Source: Acidobacteriota bacterium
Lineage (GTDB): Bacteria > Acidobacteriota > Terriglobia > Terriglobales > Acidobacteriaceae
Length of the DNA: 64,000 nucleotides
Assembly (NCBI GenBank): GCA_021781495.1
Contig: JAJXWS010000005.1
Span: 1-64,000 of the forward strand
Direction of reading: 5' to 3'
In this document: positions 1 through 8,385 of the stretch, piece by piece
Layout of the letters: each line of letters opens with the position of its first letter
How positions within the stretch are numbered: position 1 is the stretch's first letter
Position numbers and translations under genes: made by a program
The notes under the pieces: generated by a model
Database searches by the model: none
What the model saw: only the letters and a program-made list of their open reading frames with translations
Told to the model about the DNA's origin: nothing

Positions 1-396
1 CGATCTGTGATTCCGATTGGGCAGCTGAAGAGCGGCAATCATCATGCCGTACAGCATGCGATCCACACGGTGGCGAACGTGGCGCACCACCAGGGCGCGA
101 TTCTGAAGGTGATTCTGGAGACGGCTCTGCTGACCGTGGAGGAGAAACTGCGCGGCGCCGAGATTGCGATTCAGGCAGGGGCGAATTTTCTGAAGACCTC
201 CACCGGCTTTGCCAAGGGCGGAGCGACGGCGGCGGACGTGGCGCTGCTGCGCGGGGTGGCCGGCGGACGCTGCGGCGTGAAGGCGTCGGGCGGCATTCGC
301 TCGCTGACCGATGTGCGCGCGATGCTGGAGGCCGGAGCGAATCGCATTGGGGCGTCGGCCTCGATTGCGATTGTGCGCGAGATGGGCGCGGAGTAG
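1..396 (+). CDS. deoC: Deoxyribose-phosphate aldolase, C-terminal part
   Basis: The reading frame is open from base 1, so the gene begins outside the window and only its last 131 codons are seen. DeoC cleaves 2-deoxyribose 5-phosphate to glyceraldehyde 3-phosphate and acetaldehyde in the cytoplasm (deoxynucleoside salvage). The visible part has the family landmarks in order: VIPIGQLKSG-like strand, KVILETALLT, NFLKTSTGF with the Schiff-base lysine, GVKASGGIR, and the terminal GANRIGASAS phosphate-binding segment. The track's Met start at base 7 is only the first ATT/GTG-type codon after the window edge. It ends with TAG 136 bases before the next gene, so I see no reason to call it an operon with the phosphatase. 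Identification is firm. Confidence 0.95.
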   Translation, partial: RSVIPIGQLKSGNHHAVQHAIHTVANVAHHQGAILKVILETALLTVEEKLRGAEIAIQAGANFLKTSTGFAKGGATAADVALLRGVAGGRCGVKASGGIRSLTDVRAMLEAGANRIGASASIAIVREMGAE

Positions 397-532
397 CCCG
401 AAGCAGGGCTGCGCGGCGTTTCTCCCGATTGCCAGCCCGGCCGCTCATGCCATTCCGGGATATGTGTCTCTTTCACCGGTAAAATCAACGCCGGACGCGA
501 GTCCGCTTACGCTATGATTCCTTTCGAGCGCT

Positions 533-2356
533 ATGTCCTCTATTTCCCCAGAGCGGCTGAACGAGTCCCCTATTGAGGGTGACTATCGCCCGTCTTCCTC
601 GAACAATCCACATGCCCGCATTGATGCGCAGAATGTACGCGTGGAGCCGGCTGACCTGACGTACCTGGTGCAACTGGCCGACGCACTGAATACAACCCTG
701 GACCTGCAGACGCTGCTGGAACGGACCTCAGAGCTGGTGCGGGCGATCATTCCCTATCGCATCTTTGCCATTTTTCTGCTGAACGACCGCACGCACGAGC
801 TGCGCATGCGCTTCCAGATTGGGCACACGGCGGAGACGCAGCGGATGCGCTTCCCGCTGGGCAAAGGCGTTGTGGGGCAGGTGGCGCTGACGCGGCAGCC
901 GATGCTGCTGAACGACGTGCGCACCTCGGAGTATTACATTGACGCGAACCCGGGCGTGCGCTCGGAGCTTGCGGTGCCGCTGATTGCGAAGAACAGGCTG
1001 ATTGGCGTGCTGGACATCGAGAGCGAGCAGGAAGGGTACTTCCGCGAGGAGCACCTGCACCTGCTGGTGTTGACGGCGTCGCGCATTGCGCAGGCGATTG
1101 AGAATGCTCGGCTGTACACGCGCGTGTCGCGGCAGGCGCAGACGCTGACGGTGCTGAACGAGATTTCTGCCGAGTTGACGTCGATCCTGGAGCTGGACCC
1201 GCTGCTGGCGCGGATCGGGCAACTGCTGCGGCGGCTGATTGACTACCAGATGTTCAGCATCATGCTGCTGGACGACAAGGGCGAGACGCTGATTACGCGG
1301 TACGCGTGGCGCTTTGGATACGCGCATGCCCCGCTGCGGCGGATTCCGATTACGAGCGGGCTGGTGGGCGCGGCGGTGCGCGAATGGCGGCCGATCAACG
1401 TGCCCGATGTGCACAAGGATCCGCGCTATCTGCCGATGAATCCGGAGACGCGGTCGGAGCTGATTGTGCCGCTGTTTCACAAGGGGCGCATTATCGGCGT
1501 GCTGGACCTGGAGCATACGCGCACCGCCTTCTTCAACGAAGAACACGGGAAGCTGCTGACGACCATGGCGGCGCAGGTGGCGATTGCGATTGAGAACGCA
1601 CGGCTATACCAGGCGGTGAAACGGCAGGAACAGCAACTGGAGCGCGACATCGCGATGGCGCGCGAGGTGCAACTGCGGCTGCTGCCGACGGCTCCGCCGG
1701 AGCACCCGAATATGGAAATGGCGGTGCGGTTTTTGCCGGCGCGCACGATTGGCGGCGACCTGTACGACTTTATCGACTACGGCGCGAACGAGACGGCGAT
1801 TGTGCTGGGCGACGTGAGCGGCAAGGCTGCTCCGGCGGCGTTGTTTGCGGCGCTGGTGAGCGGCATTATGCGCTCTGCCGCGGCACAGCGGCCGGAGCCG
1901 GCGGCGATGCTGGTGACGCTGAACGATGCGCTGCAGGAGCGACGGCTGGAGTCGCAGTATGTAGCACTGCTGTTTGCGCTGTGGAACGACGAGAACCGGA
2001 CGCTGAAGGTGGCAAACTCCGGCGCGGTGCAGCCGATCTTTTGCCGGGGCGGCGAGTCGATTACGGTGAAGGCGGAGGGCTTTCCGCTGGGGCTGTTTCC
2101 GGGCGCGACGTATGAGGAGTTCAGCGTGTCCACGCAGCCGGGCGACGCGATCATCTTCATGTCCGACGGGATATTGGACGCGGAGAATGCCAAGGGCGAG
2201 ATGTACGGGCAGGAGCGGCTGGCCGAGATGCTGTGCAGCCTGCGCGAGCAGCCCGCCGCGCGCATTGCAGATGCGATCCTGGCGGATGTGACCCGCTTCC
2301 AGGGCGGACAGGACCGCTTTGATGACGAGACCATCATCGTGCTGCGCGTGCGCTAG
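533..2356 (+). CDS. GAF-GAF-PP2C (SpoIIE/RsbU-type) serine phosphatase
   Basis: A 607-residue soluble protein. Two GAF sensor domains (about residues 45-195 and 215-365) are followed by a helical linker (YQAVKRQEQQLERDIAMAREVQLRLLP) and a C-terminal PP2C-like SpoIIE phosphatase domain. That domain shows GGDLYDFI, LGDVSGKAAPAALFAAL and FMSDGILDAEN, which supply the metal-binding aspartates. By family knowledge such proteins dephosphorylate anti-anti-sigma factors or other Ser/Thr-phosphorylated partners in partner-switching stress pathways; no anti-sigma or antagonist gene lies beside it, so the target is unknown. No membrane segment or HAMP domain is present, so the signal is probably cytoplasmic. 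The start ATG has no clear Shine-Dalgarno sequence, and a TATGAT box lies only about 15 bases upstream, which would give a very short leader. Confidence 0.88.
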   Translation: MSSISPERLNESPIEGDYRPSSSNNPHARIDAQNVRVEPADLTYLVQLADALNTTLDLQTLLERTSELVRAIIPYRIFAIFLLNDRTHELRMRFQIGHTAETQRMRFPLGKGVVGQVALTRQPMLLNDVRTSEYYIDANPGVRSELAVPLIAKNRLIGVLDIESEQEGYFREEHLHLLVLTASRIAQAIENARLYTRVSRQAQTLTVLNEISAELTSILELDPLLARIGQLLRRLIDYQMFSIMLLDDKGETLITRYAWRFGYAHAPLRRIPITSGLVGAAVREWRPINVPDVHKDPRYLPMNPETRSELIVPLFHKGRIIGVLDLEHTRTAFFNEEHGKLLTTMAAQVAIAIENARLYQAVKRQEQQLERDIAMAREVQLRLLPTAPPEHPNMEMAVRFLPARTIGGDLYDFIDYGANETAIVLGDVSGKAAPAALFAALVSGIMRSAAAQRPEPAAMLVTLNDALQERRLESQYVALLFALWNDENRTLKVANSGAVQPIFCRGGESITVKAEGFPLGLFPGATYEEFSVSTQPGDAIIFMSDGILDAENAKGEMYGQERLAEMLCSLREQPAARIADAILADVTRFQGGQDRFDDETIIVLRVR

Positions 2357-2423
2357 TTGCGGCGTTGGCTTGCTGGCCCGCCGGATGTCTGCCGGCTTCC
2401 GGTAAACTGAAGAGGACCCCAAC

Positions 2424-3740
2424 TTGACTGGAGCAGCTTTGCATACGGCAACTCAAGAGCGTGTTATCCGTCCTGCCCGCAATATTCTGGGCAGCCTGCG
2501 CCTTCCGGGCGACAAATCGATCAGCCACCGCTACGGCATGCTTGCGGCGTTTGCCGAGGGCACGTCACGCTTCAGCAATTTTTCGACGGGCGCGGACTGC
2601 GCGTCCACGCTGGCCTGCATGCAGGCGCTGGGCGCCACGGTGCGCAAGCTGGACGACGGCGTGATTGAAGTGACGGGCGTGGGCGGACACGTGACGCCGT
2701 CGAGCGAGCCGCTGGACTGCGGCAACTCCGGCTCGACGATGCGCATGATTTCGGGCCTGCTGGCTCCGCAGGAGGGCAGCTTTACGCTGATTGGCGACGC
2801 CTCGCTTTCGCGGCGGCCGATGGAGCGGATTCGCAAGCCGCTGGAGGCGATGGGCGCACGGCTGACGCTGACGGAGGGACATGCGCCGATCCACATTGAA
2901 GGCACGCCGCTGCATGCGATGGAGTACACGACACCGGTGCCGAGCGCACAGGTGAAGACCTGCGTGCTGCTGGCCGGCCTGCAGACGGAAGGAACCACGA
3001 CGGTGCACGAGGCGGTGCGCACACGCGACCACAGCGAACTGGCGCTGCGCGCGTTTGGTGCGGAGCTGACGCGCACGGCAGATTCGGTTTCGATCAGGGG
3101 ACCGCAGACGCTGCATGCTCTGGAAGCGGCTGTGCCGGGCGACATCTCGTCGGCGGCGTTCTTTTTGAGCGCGGCGACGATCTTTCCGGGGTCGTCGCTG
3201 GTGCTGGACGCGCTGGGGCTGAACCCGACGCGCGCGGCGCTGCTGGATGTGCTGACGGCGCTGGGCGCGCGCATTGCCGTGCTGAACCTGGAAGAGCGCA
3301 ATGCCGAGCTGGTGGGGACGGTACAGATCTCCGGGCCCGAGGAAGGCATGGGATCGACCGAGGTACGAGGCGCGCTGGCGGCGCAGCTGATTGACGAACT
3401 GCCCGTGCTGGCCGCGATTGCTCCGTACACGAGCGGCGGCATCCGGATTCGCGATGCGAAGGAGCTGCGCGTGAAGGAATCTGACCGCATTGCCCTAGTG
3501 GCGGAGAACCTGCGCGCGATGGGCGCGGAGGTGGAGGAGTTTGAGGACGGGCTGGATGTTCCGGGCGGGCAAACGCTGCACGGCGCCACGATCAACTCCG
3601 GCGGAGACCACCGGATTGCCATGGCTTTCAGCGTGGCGGCCTTGCGTGCGGAGGGCGACACGCTGATTCAGGGAGCGGAGTCGGCGGCTATCAGCTTTCC
3701 GGAGTTCTTTGACCTGCTGGACAAGGTTGCGGACCGCTGA
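2424..3740 (+). CDS. aroA: 3-phosphoshikimate 1-carboxyvinyltransferase (class II EPSP synthase)
   Basis: A 438-residue enzyme of the shikimate pathway that joins phosphoenolpyruvate to shikimate 3-phosphate. The start is TTG, preceded at 7 bases by GAAGAGGA; no ATG fits better. Landmarks: LPGDKSISHR (Lys31), GNSGSTMR, SAQVK (174-178), RDHSE (201-205), NPTR (267-270), ELRVKESDR and DHRIAM. The GDKS, SAQxK, RxHxE and NxTR set is the signature used for class II EPSP synthases, the glyphosate-tolerant group. Gly103 in GNSG corresponds to the glycine that is alanine in the strongly tolerant CP4 enzyme, so tolerance cannot be inferred from that site alone. The gene is 67 bases after the phosphatase and ends at a bidirectional hairpin terminator shared with the convergent TolC-like gene. 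Confidence 0.96.
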   Translation: MTGAALHTATQERVIRPARNILGSLRLPGDKSISHRYGMLAAFAEGTSRFSNFSTGADCASTLACMQALGATVRKLDDGVIEVTGVGGHVTPSSEPLDCGNSGSTMRMISGLLAPQEGSFTLIGDASLSRRPMERIRKPLEAMGARLTLTEGHAPIHIEGTPLHAMEYTTPVPSAQVKTCVLLAGLQTEGTTTVHEAVRTRDHSELALRAFGAELTRTADSVSIRGPQTLHALEAAVPGDISSAAFFLSAATIFPGSSLVLDALGLNPTRAALLDVLTALGARIAVLNLEERNAELVGTVQISGPEEGMGSTEVRGALAAQLIDELPVLAAIAPYTSGGIRIRDAKELRVKESDRIALVAENLRAMGAEVEEFEDGLDVPGGQTLHGATINSGGDHRIAMAFSVAALRAEGDTLIQGAESAAISFPEFFDLLDKVADR

Positions 3741-3768
3741 GGAAGCGGATCGCGCAGCAGAAGGAAAT

Positions 3769-3799
3769 GCAAAAGCCCGGCAATGTGCCGGGCTTTTGC
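3769..3799. terminator. Bidirectional hairpin terminator between aroA and the TolC-like gene
   Basis: A perfect 14-bp stem (GCAAAAGCCCGGCA / TGCCGGGCTTTTGC) with a 3-base loop. It has an A-run on one side and a T-run on the other, so it can end transcription from both converging genes. Confidence 0.9.
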
Positions 3800-3818
3800 T
3801 GTATGCGCGCGGGGCGGA

Positions 3819-5945
3819 TCAGTTGCCTGCCGGCGGCTTGGTGGAAGGCTCGTTGCCCTTGGCCGCGGGTTGCAGGCCGGGAACGACGGGAGCGGTGGTC
3901 ACGTTGCCGGTTGCGGCATCCTGCAGGTTGATGCCGTAGTGCTGCAGGGTGGTGGCGAGGGTCTGGTAGAGACCGGCGCGATCCCTGGCGTAAGCGGCAT
4001 TGGCAGCGATGAGGTTGTTGTCGGCGGTGGCCAGGTTGCGCTCCTGCAGGAGCACGTTGGCCGTGGTGGAGGCGCCGAGGTGGAGCTTCTTGGCCTCTGC
4101 ATCGAGGCTCTGCTGCGCGAAGTCACGAGCGGCGACGGCTGCCTTAACCTGGGCGCGGTCATTGGCGAGCGCGAACTGCGCGTTGACGACCTGCATGCGT
4201 ATCTGGGTGTAAAGCTGCTCCAGCCGCAGCTCGGCCTGACGGTACTCGATGAGGGAGCGGGCCTGCTCAGCCTGTGCGGTGCGATTGCGCAGCGGAATGT
4301 TGAGGGAGAAGCCCACGCCCTTGTCGGGGGCCGTGCTGTTGAACAGGTTCTGCAGGACGGTGCCGTAACCGACGGTCGGGAAGGTCCCGGGCGGATAGGT
4401 CTTCTGGGTGCTGAAGTTGAGAGCGTTGGGGCTCTGCGAGCCGCCCAGGGCGCTGGAGCCGTAGAAGCCGTATACGTCGAGCGAGGGCAGGAGGCCGTTG
4501 CGCGCGCCACGCAGCGTAATCTCGTCGTTCTTGAGCGTGAGCATGGCCATCTCCAGCTCGGGACGCTGCTTGAAGGCTGTCCGCACGAGCTCGTCTACGG
4601 GCTGCTTCTCCTCCGGCAGCTCTTCCAGGCTGACGCGATCGGTGGGGATGACGGCGGCAGCTTCAAGCGTGGGATCGTTGAGGTTGCGTGCGATGGCCTG
4701 CTTGATGATCTGCTGCTGATAGTTCAGGTTGCTCTGCGAGTTGATGAGCGCCTGCCGGTCCGTGGCCACGGTGGAGTCGGCGTTGACGACATCGAGCGGA
4801 GCCATGGTACCGATCTGGAGCTGCTTGCGCGTATCGTCATCGAGCTTGGTGCTCTGCTGGAGAGCGCGCTCCTTGGCCTGCACATCCTCATAGGCGCTGA
4901 CGAGGCCCCAGTAGATGTTCTCCACCTGATTGACGGTGTAGAGAATCTGCTGGCGGAAGGAGGAGTCCGTGATCCGGCGATCGTTGATGGCCTGGTACAT
5001 GAAGCGCTTGTTGACCCAGATGCCGGCGCCCTGCAGCAGATGCTGCGTGACGGTGGCCTTGAAGCTGGAGTTCAACAAAGGACTGTAGTTCTGGAAGGGG
5101 TTGTCTGTGGTGATGCGGCTGTTGACGATCGACGCGGTAAGCTGCGAGCCGGTGACGAATCCCTGGTTGTAGGTGAAGTTGTATTGGTTGGTGTTAGTGG
5201 TCAGTGACGTCTTGCCACCAGAGAAGAAGGTGTTGGCCTGCGGCACGCGGGAACGCTCAAACTGAACGGTGCCGGTGACGGAGGGGTCAAGCACGGCGGG
5301 AAGCGGTCCTGCGCCGTTGGTGGAAAGTGACAGGCCGGACGTGCCGGAGGCCGCGCCGCCGGAGCCGCCGGTGGTGCCGCCGGGGCCGCCGCCCGTGGCA
5401 AGCGTGGACGTGGTGCCGCCGAGCGTGCCGGCAACTACACCAGTTGGAACGCCGAGCAGGGCCGAGCCTGCACGCGTGCGCAGGATGTCGGTATCCGCAA
5501 TGTCGAGGTTGTAGCGGGCAATGGCAATGTCGTAGTTGTTCTCAAGAGCGAGGGCGATGGCATCGGACAGGCTGAGATAGATTTTGCCGTCCTTGAGCAG
5601 GTCGCCGAGGCGCACGGAATTGACGAAGCTCGCCTTTTCAATGTTGGTGGCGGTGTACCAGCTGATGGGATTACCCCAGGCACGTCCCGAAGGCAGGGAG
5701 AAGTCACGCTGGGCCTGGCGCAGGTTCATGGGCTGCGTAAGCACCGGGGCGGGCGCAGCGGGCAAATCGGACCTGGCCTTGTCTGTCGCCGGGGGCGCGG
5801 TCTGCTGGGCGAATCCCGATGGCACTCCTGCTGCCAATGTGAGCATGGCTGCGGCGATGGCACGAAGCTGCCTGCCTGTGTTCCCTCTTCTCTCGCCCGT
5901 GCTCAACTTCTGCTGCTTAAACACACGTATACCGAACCGATGCAT
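3819..5945 (-). CDS. TolC-family outer membrane efflux protein
   Basis: 708 residues from the chosen ATG, which has GGAGAGG 4 bases upstream. The track ORF adds 78 N-terminal residues that look like noncoding sequence. A signal peptide (core LRAIAAAMLTLAAGVPSGFAQ) follows a long basic n-region. Two OEP repeats with long helices are visible (LSLSDAIALALENNYDIAIARYNLDIADTDIL and the C-terminal QAEQARSLIEYRQAELRLEQLYTQIRMQVV). It should form the outer-membrane duct of a tripartite efflux or type I secretion system. It is longer than typical TolC proteins (about 450-500 residues) because of extra N-terminal sequence and a Gly/Thr/Ser-rich segment at about residues 170-205. No inner-membrane pump or adaptor lies next to it, so its partner is encoded elsewhere. 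Confidence 0.85.
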   Translation of the reverse strand: MHRFGIRVFKQQKLSTGERRGNTGRQLRAIAAAMLTLAAGVPSGFAQQTAPPATDKARSDLPAAPAPVLTQPMNLRQAQRDFSLPSGRAWGNPISWYTATNIEKASFVNSVRLGDLLKDGKIYLSLSDAIALALENNYDIAIARYNLDIADTDILRTRAGSALLGVPTGVVAGTLGGTTSTLATGGGPGGTTGGSGGAASGTSGLSLSTNGAGPLPAVLDPSVTGTVQFERSRVPQANTFFSGGKTSLTTNTNQYNFTYNQGFVTGSQLTASIVNSRITTDNPFQNYSPLLNSSFKATVTQHLLQGAGIWVNKRFMYQAINDRRITDSSFRQQILYTVNQVENIYWGLVSAYEDVQAKERALQQSTKLDDDTRKQLQIGTMAPLDVVNADSTVATDRQALINSQSNLNYQQQIIKQAIARNLNDPTLEAAAVIPTDRVSLEELPEEKQPVDELVRTAFKQRPELEMAMLTLKNDEITLRGARNGLLPSLDVYGFYGSSALGGSQSPNALNFSTQKTYPPGTFPTVGYGTVLQNLFNSTAPDKGVGFSLNIPLRNRTAQAEQARSLIEYRQAELRLEQLYTQIRMQVVNAQFALANDRAQVKAAVAARDFAQQSLDAEAKKLHLGASTTANVLLQERNLATADNNLIAANAAYARDRAGLYQTLATTLQHYGINLQDAATGNVTTAPVVPGLQPAAKGNEPSTKPPAGN

Positions 5946-6239
5946 GTTTCCTCTCCACGAGTTGCTGAGGCATGTGGGGTGCCATAGTGAAAGACGCCCG
6001 AAGAGCCCCTCCGGACGCAGAAATCTAACACTTGCAGGCGATTTTCGCTGCCAAACCTGGCCGCGGCGTCCATTCCTGAGAGCAATACGACAGAGATTCG
6101 CGCTTCGTTCCCTTGAGGCGGGATGTTTCTGAAAGCGGCATGCCTGCGGAGCGCGGAGGCGAAAACCGGATGTGTCCACACCATTCTCTCCCCTTCAGGA
6201 GCCGGGGACTCGGTTAACCTGTTATCAAGAAAGGCACCT

Positions 6240-7067
6240 GTGACGGAAACTACCCAGCAAGCTCGCGCACCGCAGACGTGGCGGCTGACGCTGGCCTATG
6301 ACGGCACGGACTTCCACGGCTGGCAGGTGCAGCCGGATAAGCCGACCGTTCAGGGCGAACTGCAGGCGGCACTGGGACGCATTGCGGGAGAGACGCCGCT
6401 GCCGCAGGGGTCAGGACGGACAGATGCCGGCGTGCATGCGCTTGCGCAGGTAGCAAGCTTCCCCTTGATGGCACCGATTCCAGCGGAGAATCTGCAGCGG
6501 GCTCTGAACCGGACACTGCCGGCGGCGATTCGGATTCTGGAGGCGCGGGTGGAGCCGGATGGGTTCCATGCGCGGCACTCGGCGCGGGCAAAGACATATG
6601 AGTACCGCATCTTTCGCGGGGAGATATGTCCGCCGTTTCTGGCGCGCTATGTGTATGCATGTCCGTGGCCGCTGAGCGTGCTGGCCCTGCACGAGGCGGC
6701 GTCGGGATTTGTGGGCGAGCATGATTTTCTGAGCTTTGCGGCGACCGATCCGGATGTGACCGCGCGGACGAACGTGAGTGAAGACCGCGATGACCCGGAC
6801 GATCGCAGAGGCACGGTGCGCACGGTGTTTTCTTCGGCGTGGGAGGAGCAGGCGACTGCGGCGGGGCGGGTGCTGGTGTATCGCGTACGGGGGAACGGAT
6901 TCCTGCACCACATGGTTCGCAACCTGGTGGGCACGATGCTGGATGCAGGGCGCGGGCACATTGACCCGAAGAGCATCGCGGAGATTCTGGAGGCGCGGTC
7001 GCGATCGGCGGCAGGGCCGACGGCTCCGGCGCGGGGGCTGTTTCTGCACTCGGTGGAGTACGACTAA
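6240..7067 (+). CDS. truA: tRNA pseudouridine(38-40) synthase TruA
   Basis: 275 residues from a GTG start with GAAAGG 5 bases upstream; the longer ORF start at 6123 would add 39 residues that match no TruA family member. Motifs: AYDGTDFHGWQVQP near the N-terminus, GSGRTDAGVHALAQ with catalytic Asp62, and the C-terminal MVRNLVGTMLDAGRG. The enzyme isomerises uridines 38-40 in the anticodon arm of many tRNAs. Length is slightly above the usual 245-270 because of a short insertion (TNVSEDRDDPDDRRGT) between the conserved blocks. The M20 peptidase starts 35 bases downstream on the same strand, so the two are probably co-transcribed. Confidence 0.95.
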   Translation: MTETTQQARAPQTWRLTLAYDGTDFHGWQVQPDKPTVQGELQAALGRIAGETPLPQGSGRTDAGVHALAQVASFPLMAPIPAENLQRALNRTLPAAIRILEARVEPDGFHARHSARAKTYEYRIFRGEICPPFLARYVYACPWPLSVLALHEAASGFVGEHDFLSFAATDPDVTARTNVSEDRDDPDDRRGTVRTVFSSAWEEQATAAGRVLVYRVRGNGFLHHMVRNLVGTMLDAGRGHIDPKSIAEILEARSRSAAGPTAPARGLFLHSVEYD

Positions 7068-7102
7068 AGAGGCGGCTCGCCTGCTACCCTGAAACCATCG
7101 CT

Positions 7103-8374
7103 ATGACGCTCTTTTCTCGTACTACGGCATTTTCGCGCGTTGTTGCGCTTGCGGAGCGGCGGCAGGTGCATGCCGCGTTTGCCTGGCTGCACAACAATCC
7201 CAAGACGATCCTGGACTGGCAGCGGGATGTGAGTGTGATTCCCGCGCCGCCGTTTGGCGAAGAGGCACGATCCCGGTGGATGCAGGACCGCTTTATGGAG
7301 GCGGGTCTGGCGAATGTGCAGACGGACAGCGTTGGCAATGTGACGGGATGGCTGCGGGCGGCCAAGCTGCCACCGGAGAGCAGCGGCCCGGTGGTGGTGC
7401 TGTCGGCGCATCTGGACACGGTGTTTCCGGCAGAGACGCCGCTGCAACCCACGCTGACGCAGGTGGACGGCGGCACGCGGCTGAACGTACCGGGAGCGTG
7501 CGACAACGGTGCGGGGATTGCCGGACTGCTGGCCCTGGTGCATGCGCTGGCAGAGGCGCAGGTAGAACTGGCCGCGCCGGTGCTGGTGCTGGGCAATGTG
7601 GGCGAGGAGGGCGAGGGGGATCTGCGCGGGGTGCGGCACTTCTATAACCAATCGGCACTGGCGGGGCGCATTGCCGCGCACGTGGTGCTGGATGGAGCGG
7701 GAGCGGACTCGGCGGTGTCGCAGGCGCTGGGGAGCAGACGCTACGCGGTGACGATCTCCGGGCCGGGCGGACACAGCTTTACGGATGCGGGGACGCCGAA
7801 TCCGATTGTGGCGCTGGCGACGGCGCTAGCGCGGCTGGCGCAGACGCATCTGCCCTCGGAGCCGCGCACGACGATGAATCCGGGGACGATTCACGGCGGG
7901 ACGAGCGTCAATACGATTCCGGAGAGCGCGACGGCGTCAGTGGATTTCCGCTCGACGAGCCCCGCGGAGCTGCTGCGGCTGGAGGTGGCGCTGCATCGCG
8001 CGGTGGAAGATGCGGTGGAGCAGTGGAACTCGCTTGCGGTGGCAGCGGGAACGCATGGCCGGGGACTGCTGAAGTTTCAGATCCACAAGATTGGCGACCG
8101 GCCCGCCGCACAACTGCCGGAGGACTCACCGGTGCTGGAGGCGCTGCGCGCGGTGGACCGGCATCTGGGCCAGCGGACGGATCTGCGGCTGGGCTCGACG
8201 GATGCGAATATTCCGATCTCGCTGGGCGTGCCGGCGCTGTCTTTAGGCGCGGGCGGCGATGGCGGCGGGGCACATACGCTGGCCGAATGGTATAGCGACC
8301 GGGATCGCGAGACGGGATTGCGGCGCGTTCTGCTGCTGCTGCTGGCCATGACAGAGTGGGCCGCGGAGCAGTAG
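7103..8374 (+). CDS. M20-family metallopeptidase
   Basis: 423 residues, cytoplasmic, with no signal peptide. The order of di-zinc ligands of the M20/ArgE/DapE/PepT family is visible: LSAHLDTVFP (His, Asp), GACDNGAGIAG (bridging Asp), GNVGEEGEGDLRG (catalytic Glu plus ligand Glu), VLDGAG (Asp), and GGGGAHTLAEWY (His near the C-terminus). The small dimerisation domain lies between, around SGPGGHSFTDAGTPNP. It probably removes amino acids from peptides or acyl groups from amino acids; substrate cannot be told from sequence. It follows truA by 35 bases and ends 11 bases before the convergent MscS-type gene. Confidence 0.87.
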   Translation: MTLFSRTTAFSRVVALAERRQVHAAFAWLHNNPKTILDWQRDVSVIPAPPFGEEARSRWMQDRFMEAGLANVQTDSVGNVTGWLRAAKLPPESSGPVVVLSAHLDTVFPAETPLQPTLTQVDGGTRLNVPGACDNGAGIAGLLALVHALAEAQVELAAPVLVLGNVGEEGEGDLRGVRHFYNQSALAGRIAAHVVLDGAGADSAVSQALGSRRYAVTISGPGGHSFTDAGTPNPIVALATALARLAQTHLPSEPRTTMNPGTIHGGTSVNTIPESATASVDFRSTSPAELLRLEVALHRAVEDAVEQWNSLAVAAGTHGRGLLKFQIHKIGDRPAAQLPEDSPVLEALRAVDRHLGQRTDLRLGSTDANIPISLGVPALSLGAGGDGGGAHTLAEWYSDRDRETGLRRVLLLLLAMTEWAAEQ

Positions 8375-8385
8375 CGACGGCACTG

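Noticed and set aside
3783-5207. 474-aa ORF antisense to the TolC-like gene
   Set aside because: Shadow; its product is rich in Gly, Val and Leu without any domain pattern.
5946-6179. 78-codon N-terminal extension of the TolC-like ORF
   Set aside because: The internal ATG has GGAGAGG and begins just before the signal peptide; the extension has no matching features.
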